Positions 48,754 to 59,000 of a stretch of 64,000 bases of DNA are shown one piece after another. The notes below the pieces were generated by a model. It did no database searches and was not told the DNA's origin. It was given only the letters and a program-made list of their open reading frames with translations. Within the stretch, counting starts at the first letter, position 1. Each line of letters starts with the position of its first letter. Made by a program: the position numbers and the translations under genes. The DNA is from Ampullaceana balthica (Eukaryota > Mollusca > Gastropoda > Lymnaeidae), in contig CALYLW010001394.1 in the NCBI GenBank assembly GCA_944989445.1, forward strand, positions 163,833 through 227,832. Reading direction: 5' to 3'.

Positions 48754-49321
48754 ATATACCGGTATATGGTATTGTACATTTTAAATCTTATTTTATTTCT
48801 ACACCTTGAAAAATGAATGATGCCCAAGATAACAATTAATGACAATCTTGACTATGACTACCTTTATTTGATATTTTCTCTGTATATCCCTTATATTAAA
48901 TTGTATTAAAAGATGGTTTGTTCACGAGCAGTTTTAGATATATTTTGCTAAGGATTGCTTACTTTATATTAATACATTTTTTGCCTCTCATGATTTTAAT
49001 TTAAATGCAGCGATTTTTTTTAAACCAAAGAATAATCAAAATGATTCAGTCTTCGCATTTTTAATTTGAACTATTTTTAATGGTAAAGTCTAAACAAACA
49101 AAAAATAATTGTAAAAGATCATGTATAATATTCCTTACGAGGTTTAAATAGTTATGGGTGTTATAATTACCCCTACCACAAAGTTATTGGTTACAACCTA
49201 TGACAACATATTATTATGACTTAGCAAAGCATTGAAAGAATAATTTTTGTTATTACAATCGATTAGTCGGCCTCACTATAATGCTGTTGAATTGGTGAGG
49301 CAAAGGAAATCTATTTAACTG

Positions 49322-51489
49322 TTATTTTGATCTGTTTAAGATTTTGAGTTTGCCTTCTTCTATTTCTTTTTCCAGATCCTTTTCCTCGGCATCATTTTCA
49401 TCCACTTCTTTATTTTCATTATCATTGCTGAAAAAAACACAACTATACATAAAAAACACAACTATACATAAAAAACACAACTATACATAAAAAACACAAC
49501 TATACATAAAAAACACAACTATACATAAAAAACACAACTATACATAAAAAACACAACTATACATAAAAAACACAACTATACATAAAAAACACAACTATAC
49601 ATAAAAAACACAACTATACATAAAAAACACAACTATACATAAAAAACACAACTATACATAAAAAACACAACTATACATAAAAAACACAACTATACATAAA
49701 AAACACAACTATACATAAAAAACACAACTATACATAAAAAACACAACTATACATAAAAAACACAACTATACATAAAAAACACAACTATACATAAAAAACA
49801 CAACTATACATAAAAAACACAACTATACATAAAAAACACAACTATACATAAAAAACACAACTATACATAAAAAACACAACTATACATAAAAAACACAACT
49901 ATACATAAAAAACACAACTATACATAAAAAACACAACTATACATAAAAAACACAACTATACATAAAAAACACAACTATACATAAAAAACACAACTATACA
50001 TAAAAAACACAACTATACATAAAAAACACAACTATACATAAAAAACACAACTATACATAAAAAACACAGCTATACATAAAAAACACAGCTATACATAAAA
50101 AACACAGCTATACATAAAAAACACAACTATACATAAAAAACACAACTATACATAAAAAACACAACTATACATAAAAAACACAACTATACATAAAAAACAC
50201 AACTATACATAAAGAGAATTCTTTCACTCTGTTTAAGTTACAACATTTTTTTAAAAACCCACACTGACAATTATGAAGAAAACAAAACATTTAAATAAAT
50301 GAAAGTTACCTCAAGCTAGTTACTTTTTTAAAGTTAAAAAATAATTTAAAAAAGCTTCGTTAAATAAACAAACAACTAATCTTTTCATTTTTAAATGCAA
50401 TCTTGGTTCTATCTAACTACCTGTTCAGTTCTTCAAAAATATCATCTATTTGTTCCTGAGAAACTCTGCCATTTTCTTTCTTGGCTTCTTGCCTCAGTTG
50501 CTGCACGAATACTCCCCCAGATGTTCGCCAACGGTCGCCCTGAAATGACATTAAGTTAACGTTTATGTAATGGTAGCTTACCCCCTCTACCCTCCTTCCC
50601 TTACCACCCCCCATGAATACCGCTGCATATACAAACACAAAAATTTAACAATTTTACATATACAATTAAATGGTGACTGTCATCATATTTCTACTGGGTG
50701 AAAGTGAAAGACGTCTTCCAGCTTTTGACCACATTAAAAAAGTTGATCTCTCTTGTCGACTTGTTAACTCTACTTTGATTTGTGCTTTTGAAAATTCATT
50801 TACAAGACATTTATATAGAAGATCACATTCTTAAACTTAAATAAGGAACAGCAGAATTTTGAGTACTAGGATAATTTCTGTTTGACAACAAGGAAAGTCT
50901 TACTGCTGACGTCTTTATGCCACCCTCGAGCTCTTTTATTTTTGTTTGTTCGTAGAAGAATAAAGAATTTTCTTTGCCAATTGTTTCTATAATTTTTTCT
51001 GAAAAATATTTATGAAAAAATTTACATTAATTCGTTTGTAATTAATTAGATAAAGGTGATATATTATTAGAGGAAAACATTTCAAACACATTAATTTAAA
51101 AGTAAAAAAATGCACGCTGTTGTTGTTTTCAGTTACTAAATAATTTGCATCCTGTAACAGTAACTGTGTTGAAATGAGAATAAAATGAAAATGCAGTAAA
51201 CATTTTTGTAATGGTCTGGTGTTCGAAAAAGTAAAACACATTTTGGAGACATTTTCTCTGCAGAATCAGTCCAGTGATTTCAAGTGTGCTCGCACACACT
51301 AACTAACATAAAAACACACAAAAGCACACTCACACACAGTAAAATATATTACTTACTTATCAGACGAACTTTTGGCTCAGACAAGCCTCTGGCTATAGCA
51401 TCTGCTAATTCATCCAGACTTTTGTCACCATATTCAGCTAATGGCAAGTCGGGAATCACAGGCGGTATTCTTTTTATTTCTTCTGCCAT
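49322..51489 (-). CDS. PHAX-like protein (snRNA export adaptor RNA-binding domain), 4 coding exons
   Basis: Minus-strand coding exons are 51489-51357, 50998-50904, 50539-50421 and 49427-49322 (stop TAA). All junctions are GT/AG with donors GTAAGT, GTAAGA and GTAGTT, and phases 1, 0 and 2 match exactly. The product has 150 residues. Residues 26-115 resemble the RNA_GG_bind domain of PHAX: DELADAIARGLSEPKVRLIK, IIETIGKENSLFFYEQT, an EGG, then RTSGGVFVQQL and SQEQIDDIFEEL. PHAX binds capped snRNA and bridges cap-binding complex to the CRM1 exporter. The tail is charged (EEKDLEKEIEEGK). The usual long N-terminal part is missing. The ATG has an in-frame TGA six bases upstream, but an AG lies between them, so an upstream exon cannot be excluded. 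It may be a short paralogue. Confidence 0.75.
49431..50213. repeat. 19-bp minisatellite in last intron of the PHAX-like gene, ~41 copies
   Basis: The plus-strand unit is aaaaaacacaactatacat; on the gene's strand it supplies T6 and TGTATAG words. Units are almost identical; three consecutive ones (about 50066-50125) share an a-to-g change. The first unit touches the splice acceptor at 49428, so the acceptor's T-rich tract is itself the end of the array. Confidence 0.95.
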
Positions 51490-51711
51490 TGCTCAACAAT
51501 TATACAACAAACTTGTACAAAGCTGTGGCAAGAGATATTCTTTCACTGAGCGAACAATTTCATATAAGAGTTAGAAAGCAACTAATGTTAACGTTACTTA
51601 TAGTTGATTGGCGACACCAATCAAGCATTCCTCATTGACTATACGAACCAGTAGTTCACTTAAACAGCTCAATTACAACTGTACTTCTTATTATTAAGCG
51701 TCAAATACAAA

Positions 51712-52400
51712 TAAAGTCGGAACTCGACAAGTCGAAATTCCCTAAGTCGAAAACCTCCGTATATCGAATTAATTGTTAGGTCCCGGTCGAATCTCATCAG
51801 ACCTTAACTCGAAGATTTTTGGCTTCCAACCTCCCTTAGTCCAATTTTCCAAGGCGTTTAAGTTATTATTCTGGGGTGACATTTCAGAAAACTTTTTAAA
51901 AAACAAAAAACTTCCCCCATCCCACTGTGGAGAGAGTAAAGAGAGTGAGGGGAGGAAACGTGTCTCCTCTCACGGGCTTGTGTCGGTATGTCAAAGCAAG
52001 TTGGCTCTCTTTCATATGAAACATCAGACACCACTTCTCTTTCCTGTCAAGCCCTCTAGTCCAGTGCTTCTCAAACTTTTTAGTATGGCGGACCGGCAGG
52101 AATTTTTTCCATTGCGCCATGGACCGATGATCTATTTTCCCTACACTGACAATTTTTTATGTCCTTTTTTGAGAACTTCTGCAGACCGGCGGCGGATGGC
52201 CCACGGACTGGCACCGGTCCGCAGACAACCACTTTGAGAAGCACTGCTCTAGTCGATAGGGCTCTCCCCCCCCCCTTCTCAATATCAACATTGTCCTTGA
52301 TTAATCTGCGTCTATTACCCCATTTTCCCTAACTCGAAAACTCCATAAGTCTATTTTTTTCCGGGTCCCTTTGAGTTCAACTTAGAGAGGTCCGATTGTA
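51712..52400. mobile_element. pogo/Tigger-like non-autonomous element with nested hAT
   Basis: The left end aagtcggaactcgacaagtc and the right end cttagagaggtccgattgta are related inverted sequences of the Tigger type. The right half is repeated at 15258-15488. Confidence 0.55.
52062..52246. mobile_element. Small non-autonomous hAT element, copy 3
   Basis: 185 bp with inverted ends cagtgcttctcaaa / tttgagaagcactg and perfect 8-bp duplications ctctagtc (52054-52061 and 52247-52254). The homologous site at about 15340 is empty. Confidence 0.9.
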
Positions 52401-53431
52401 TCTACAAAAGATTATTTTAAAAAAAAAGGAACTGTGGTCACAGTTTTGTGATGCGGGAGGGTAATTTACTCAAGATGACTTCAAATAAAAAAGTAACAGT
52501 ACATTGAATACAAGTAAATAAATTAAAAATTGGCATGAAAGGAACTCAATTAAATATACTTGAAAATGATTCTTTCTACGATGAGTATCAATTTGTTTTC
52601 CTTGGACTTTCATCACCATTATAATTACTGAGAGAATGAAGTATGAGAGGTCCCGAAAATGTCCATGATCAAGTTACAGTGCGCTTCAGAGGAGAGACAT
52701 TTAGTCAACGCCCGACAAGCCAGCGCCCGTCAAAAGGTTTGTTTACATCAGGTAGGAGGCGGTTGAACACCTGATGGCCGAGTGCCAGGTGACGGTCAAG
52801 GATTTGGACATGTCGGTCCCGATAAGTTCGGAGAATTCTGGCAATGCCCTTTTGATGAGGCTTGTCAGGAAATCTATGAGGCGGTTCGAAAGAGTTGAGG
52901 GTTGACCTACCAAAAGAGAATGTGTCATGATTAGATACTGAAGGAAGTGGGTTGGGGTAGGTGTAAACAATTAGAATCTTGGGTCTATGCATTAAGTACG
53001 TGACACGTCTTTGGGACGTGAGTAAAACAACGAGATAATTTTTGACGGATCCAGTGGGGGTATATCATGTGTTGTACTTTCTGACTTGTGTTTCATTATC
53101 GGGGGAGGGGGGCGTATCGACTAGGAGGGAGCTCACTTTTAGGTTGGGCCATTAGTCGGCGGGCATCTTTGTCAGGGTCAGTGTGATCGGGCATTGTTAA
53201 CGGGTGATTGTTCTTGGGCCGAATTGATAGGGGTGAGGATTTTTGTGGAAATTATGTGTGGGGAGAAAGATTTAGAGTGGCCGCCCGCGTTAAGATAAAA
53301 CGACAGATGGATGATCATGGGGAGGGGTTTGATATTATTAAATTGTATGGCCCAGAGATTCTTACCCAGACTGGTTTTTTTCTTGATCTCATAGTCGCAA
53401 ACTTGTCAATGACACAAGAAACGTGTTTTTG
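52401..53431. other. Unassigned stretch
   Basis: I see short open frames on both strands, none with exon borders or family resemblance. Confidence 0.35.
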
Positions 53432-53951
53432 AATTCCTTATATTAACTTCACCGCCGTCTCTGTCGTCATCTCTCTCTCTCTCTGTCTGTCTTGGGCGGG
53501 CGGAAAAACAAAAGTAAAAAATGACCCACTTCCCGTAATCCGATCGAGCTTAAATTTTGCACACACGGACCCGTCTCACCTAACAATGCATCTTATCAAA
53601 ATTTCAGATCGATTGTACGTACCGTAATTAAATTAATGCATTTTCAGTTTATCCTTATATAACGTTTGTAATTCAAATTCACTGTTTGTTATTGTTTTTT
53701 CCCACGTGAGAGTTTGAGTTGACGCGTTGACGCGACCCATCGAAGTACCGGCGTGCTTTTGTTTACATTTTACGTGTCACGCTGAGCTCGGTCAAGCGAT
53801 CGGTGACCAGACTTTTCCCATCTTCCCCCTCCCCACCCACCGCCCCCCGGGTTGTGAAGCAATGTTGTGTTAAGACAGATTCAGTCTGTAAATGTTTGTC
53901 GCGTTTGAAAATAATCAATGCTGTTATTTATGTCTCAAATATAAGGGATTT
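53432..53951 (+). mobile_element. TIR element with aaatcccTTAT ends, copy 3
   Basis: Ends aattccttatatt and ataagggattt; it contains gatcgagcttaaattttgca and a tgttacattttacgtgtcac-like block. It lies head to tail with copy 4. Confidence 0.65.
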
Positions 53952-53991
53952 ATAGTCAAAAACTTTGTTTTTACGGGTTTGTTTTTTTATT

Positions 53992-54504
53992 AAATCCCTT
54001 ATATTAACTTCACCGCCGTCTCTCTCTGTCATTCTGTCGTCATCTCATGGGCGGGCGGAAAAACAAAAGTAAAAAATGACCCACTTACCGTGATCCGATC
54101 GAGCTGAAATTTGGCACACGGACCCGTCTTACCTAACAATGCATAGTATCAAAATTTCTGATCGATCGAACGTACCGTAATTAAATGAATGCATTTTTAG
54201 TTTATCCTAATATAACGTATGTAATTCAAATTCACTGTTTGTTATTGTTTTTTTTTCACGTGATTGTTTAGTCACGCGTTGACGCGAACCATCGAAGTAA
54301 ACTTGAAGTACCGGCGTGCTTTTGTTTACATTTTACGTGTCACGCTGAGCTCGTTGCAGCGATAGGTGACCAGATCTTTCCCCTCTCCCACCCGCCTCCA
54401 GGGGTTATAAAGCAAAGGAAAGTTAAGACAGATTCAGGCTGTAAATGTTTGTCGCGTTGGAACATAATCAATACTTTCAGTTCTGTCTCATATATAAGGG
54501 ATTT
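53992..54504 (+). mobile_element. TIR element with aaatcccTTAT ends, copy 4
   Basis: Ends aaatcccttatatt and tatataagggattt are inverted. It is colinear with copy 3 along its whole length, with scattered changes. Confidence 0.7.
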
Positions 54505-54764
54505 ATAGTCAAAAACTTAGTTTTTACGGTTTTTTTTATATTTCCATTGTTCTCTTTCAACAAAAGAGACGATCCCGTTGCATTGAATAACGCAAAAACA
54601 AAACATGAGTACAGATTCGCTGAATTATCACTTACAGCTTGCAAATGAAATAATTATTTTTCATAAATTTTCATAATATGACCCCACCCCCAAAATGCAG
54701 AATAAAAATAAGAAAAGCCTTATTAGTTTCCGGTGCAAGAACATTCCGGTTACTCACAGCATTT

Positions 54765-55080
54765 TGAAAACATCAATGTTCGTGAAAAGAACGTGGTCGT
54801 TGAAGTCCGTATAACGGAAATTTTCAAAATATGTGCAATTTCGATGAACTGCATCGACATTTTTTTGTGGATAGAATGGTTTTAACAAAAATCCATTTCT
54901 TTTTTGTGTTCAGGTTTTTCTGCCGCAGAATCGTGTCGACTGTAGACATCTCGGGTTGAAGTCGTTCAAACACGCTCGTCATAACGCGGGTAATGTCTTC
55001 TGCTGAAAGTCCTGCATTTCTTGCCATTTCTACGGGCATCTTCCGATGTTGCCTAATTCTTCTGTCCACCTCACTCCCCC
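54765..55080 (-). pseudogene. Unidentified coding-like fragment, frame-shifted
   Basis: On the minus strand one frame reads MARNAGLSAEDITRVMTSVF and QPEMSTVDTILRQKNLN (about 55069-54915). Near a run of A's (about 54900) the sensible reading moves to another frame: NGFLLKPFYPQKNVDAVHRN and FENFRYTDFNDHVLFTNIDV, ending FKM at about 54765 next to a strong donor-like GTGAGT. Both halves look like real protein. I recognise no family. It could be an old transposon protein, or an exon with a homopolymer error. Confidence 0.35.
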
Positions 55081-55144
55081 AGAATTTGCATTTTTAAAAA
55101 AATTATATTTTTTTTTGCGCATTTTCCACAACAAATTGGCTCTA

Positions 55145-55537
55145 ATAGGACCTAGGGGCTAGGGGTGTCACGGATTTGTAACGATGTGTGACGTGGGGGG
55201 GTGTTTAAGAAATGTGACGTCACGACAAATAACGCGCAACTTTTAAAAAAAGTTCCCCTTAAAGATTTGATTGCTTACAATTTATTTAATGACGTTTTAA
55301 ATGGCTTCACGATATTAGAGTGTGGCCTTACTCTCAAGACAAACTTAAACTTAAATGTCAAGAAAGTGATTTGAAACATGCTTAATTTCAATTAGAAAAT
55401 ACGACTTTTAGTTGTGTTCAAAGCTTTGTGACGTCATATTGGAGAGCGGGGTCTAAGATTTTGTGACGAAGGTGACGAGAGGGGGAGAGGGGTGAAAAAT
55501 CGGCTAAAATCGCGTGACGTCAGTTATGGACGGCCCC
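55145..55537. mobile_element. MITE copy 6
   Basis: The right terminus is the inverted GGGGCCGTCCATAA form, followed by TTG. The left terminus is decayed. The body is colinear with copies 2 and 5. Confidence 0.7.
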
Positions 55538-55847
55538 TTGGTGCGAACTTGAAGGACAAAAACCAACTGGAAATTTGGGGGAGGTTTGTTTCTTAGATTT
55601 ATTTTTTTTTTGTTTTTGGTGGTTTGGATTGGGGTGGGTATAGAATTGTGTGTTATTGTATGTTATGTATTTCTGTGGGGTTATGTGGGGTGTTTAGGGG
55701 TTGTGTGGTTGTGGTGGTAGTTTTTGATTTTTGTTAGAGTCTGTGGGCGGGGTTTTGGAGTGGTTGAGGGTGGTGGGGGGGGCGGGTTTTTTTGTGGCTG
55801 GGGGGGGGGGGGGGGGGGTGTGGGGGGTTTTTGTGCGTTTGTTGGGT

Positions 55848-56000
55848 TGAACATGGCGAGTAGCGGTACACCAGAGGGACTTGGAGATGAAAATCACAGT
55901 GGAAATGATATATTGGGAGGAAGAGCGGGCTCTGGCTGGTCACCACTTGGCTTCTGGCTCACACCCATGAGCACCACTATAGTTGGATTGGGTTTGTTTT
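55848..56000 (+). other. Normal-composition island in the G/T tract, possible first exon
   Basis: A sharply bounded island of balanced composition. It holds a frame starting MASSGTPEGLGDENHSGND and continuing AGSGWSPLGFWLTPMS. No domain is recognised, and I cannot see a convincing donor. Confidence 0.25.
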
Positions 56001-59000
56001 GGATAGTTGTGGGGTGAGGTGTGGGTTGTGGTCGGTGGGGTGCAGGCGTTGGTTGGGAGTAAGGGGTGTTTTTTGTCTGGGTTGGTTTGTGGTGCGCGGG
56101 TTGTTGTTTATGGGGTGGTAGTGGTGTCGTTTGGTGTGGTTGTGTGGGGGGGGCGGTTGTTTGTGTACTGGTTGTTGGTGATTTGGTGGGTGGTTTTGGT
56201 TTTATTTAGGGGTGCGTGTGGGTGGGGGGGTTGGGGGCGTGGTATTTGTGGAGGGGGGAGTGGGTTTGATGTTGGGGTGTGTGGGGGTTTGTAGTTTTGT
56301 GTGGTTGGTTTTGTGGGTGGGTGTGGTTGTTTGGGGGGTGGGGATGGTTCGTGGGACGGTGGGGGGTGGTGAGGGAGGAGGTCGGTTTGGTTGGGGTGGG
56401 GGTGGGTTTAAGGTGTGTTGGGTGGTGGGGGGGAATAGTGGGGGTCAGGTTGGTGGGGGGGGTGGCGGGGTGGGATTGGGGGGGGAGTGAGTATTGGGGG
56501 GGTATTGGGGGGGGTGTTGTGGGTCGGGTGGGGTTTGGTTGTGGGTGTAAGTGTGTGGGTGGGTGGGGGTTATTTTAGTTTTTGGGTTTTTGTGGGGTTT
56601 GGGGGTTTGGTTGGTTAGTTGGGTTGGGGGGGGTGGGGGGGTGTTGTGTTCATGTTATTGTTTTGGTTGGGGGGGTTGTGTGGGGTGTGGGGTGTTGGGG
56701 GGGGGGGGTGTTGTGTGTGTGTGGGGGTTTTGTTTTTTGGGGTGTTGTTGTTGGGTTGTGGGGTTGGGGATTGGTGTTTTTTAGTTTTGTGTGGGGGTGG
56801 GGTGTTTGGTGGTTTGTTGTTGTTTTTTTGTGTATGGTGTGTGTGGGTTTATTTGATTGGTTTGGTAGGGTTGTGGGGGGGGTGTTGGGGGTGGGTGGAG
56901 TGGGGGTTGGTTAGGGGGGGGTTTGATTGGGGGGGGTGCGGGGCGTGGGGGGTGGGGGTGGGGGTTTGTTGGGTAGGTGGGCGGGTTGGAGGGTGGGGGG
57001 GTGGGGTGGGTGGGTTGTTTGGGGGAGGGTTGGGGGTTGTGGGTGGTGTTTGTGTGTGTGGTGGGGGGAGGGGGGGGGGAGGTAGGGGGTGGATTGGTAG
57101 GGTGGTGTGGGTGTATATGAAGGAGGTGTATGGGGTTGTTATGGGGGGGGGGGGTGGGGGTGGTGGGGTGGGTTGGTGGGGGGGGGGTGGTGGGGTGAAG
57201 GGATGGGGGTTGTTTGGGGTTGGTGGGGTTGGTATGAGTGGGGGGGGGGGTGTTTGTGGGGTGTGGTGGGGTTTTTGGTGTAGTTGGGGGGTTGTTGTTT
57301 GGGGTGTGTTGGGGTGGGTGTGTGATTGTGGGGGGAGTGTGTTGGGGTGTTTGTGTGGGTGGTTGTGGGGGTGTGGGGGAGGTGTGTTGGGGTGTGGGGG
57401 GGTGTGGGTGAGTTGGGTTGGGGGGTGTGTGGTGGGGGGTGGGGGTGGGTGTGTGGGTGTGTGGGTGTGTGGGTTGATGGTGTGTGTGTGGAGGGGTGGA
57501 GTGGTGGTGTGGTGGTGGGGTGGTGGTGGGGGGTTGGGTGGGTGGGGGTGTGGGTGGGGTGGGTTGTTGGTGGGTGGGTGTGGGTTGAGGGGTGGGGGTG
57601 TTGTATGGGTGTTGGGGGTGGGTGTGAGGGGTGGGGTGGGTGGTAGGGAGTGTTTTGTGGGGAGTGTGTGTGTGGTGGGGTGTGGTGGGGGGTGGTGTGG
57701 GGGTTGTGGGTGTGGGGGTGGGTGGTTGAGGGGTGTGTGTTGGAGGTGTTTGGGGCTGTGGGGGGTTGGGGTGGGTGTGGTTGTGTAGGTGTGGTTGGGT
57801 GGGGTGTGGGTGTGGGTGTGTGGGAGGTGTGGGTGGGGTGTGAGTGGGTGGGGTGTGGGGTGGGGGGGTTGTGGGGTGGTGTGGGTGTGGCGTGGGGGAT
57901 GGGTGTGGCGTCGGGTGCGGGGTGGTTGAGTAGTGTGTGGGGGGTGTGCCGTGTGGTGTTGGTCAGTTGTGCGTGGGGGGTGTATGGTGTTAGGGGTTGG
58001 GGTTGGGGGGGTGTAGGGGTGTGGGGGGGTGTGTGTGTGGTTTGTTGGTTGGGGGGTGTGTGGTGTGTGAGGGTGTGGGTGGCGTGGCGTGTGTGATTTG
58101 GGGGTGGTGGGTGGGTGTGTGGGGGCGGGGAGTGTGATGTGGGGCGTGTGGGGGGTGTGGGGGTGAGTGGGGGGGGATCGGGGGGCGGGAGTTACAAGGA
58201 GGGGAGAGAAAGACGAGGGGGACTGGGTGGAGTGGGTGACAGAAGTGGCGAGGAAGGCTAACATGGGAGATGACGAAAAGGGGGGGTGCGTAGGGGGACT
58301 GATAGGTAAGAACTTTGTAGAAGTGTGGTTGGTGTGTTTGTGCGGTGCTGGTGGGGGACGTGGGGGAGGGGTATGGGGAGGGGGGGGGGTTGAGGAGAGG
58401 GGTGTCGTTTTTAGGGTGGGGGTGTGGTGGTTGGTATGGGATGGTATAGTTGGGTGGGGGTATTTGAGGGTGGTGAGGATGTGAGTAGGGGGGTGGACTG
58501 AGTGTGGGTGGTTTTTCGAGGGGTGATCGGTGGGTGGGATGAGGGGGCTGGGGGTGGGGGTTATTAAAGGTGTGGGTTTTTTAGAGTACGTCGGTTTGCG
58601 GGTGGGTTGGGGGGCACTGGTAGGCCGGGTGTTGCAGGTGGTGAGGAGGCTTAGTTGTCGCGTGGTTGGTAGTTTGAGTGGGTGGGGGGGCACTGTTTTT
58701 TATTTTTGTTTGGGAGGAGGTTAGCGGGGGGGTAGTGTTGTGGTTTGGTTTGCGTGGTGGGGTGGGGGGGGTGTTATGGGTTTATTTTGTTGGGGGCAGG
58801 GGGGGGGTTCGGGGGTGAGGGGGGGTGGTGGTGGGGTGGTGGGTTTTAAGTTGGGCGTGTGTCTGGGGTGGTAGCGTAGGATGGGGGGGGTGGAGGTTGT
58901 GGGTAGGGGGGGAGGGGCGGGTGGTGGGGGGGCGGTAGGGCGGGGGGGGTAAGTTACCGGGGGATGGGTGCTATGTGTATTTGAGATTGAGTTTGCAGGG

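Noticed and set aside
56619..57788. 389-codon Gly/Val/Trp/Cys-rich open frame on the plus strand
   Set aside because: A G/T-only composition artefact, the counterpart of the minus-strand frame.
56849..58693. 614-codon Pro/Thr/His-rich open frame on the minus strand
   Set aside because: The C/A-only composition makes stop codons almost impossible; residue content simply mirrors base composition.
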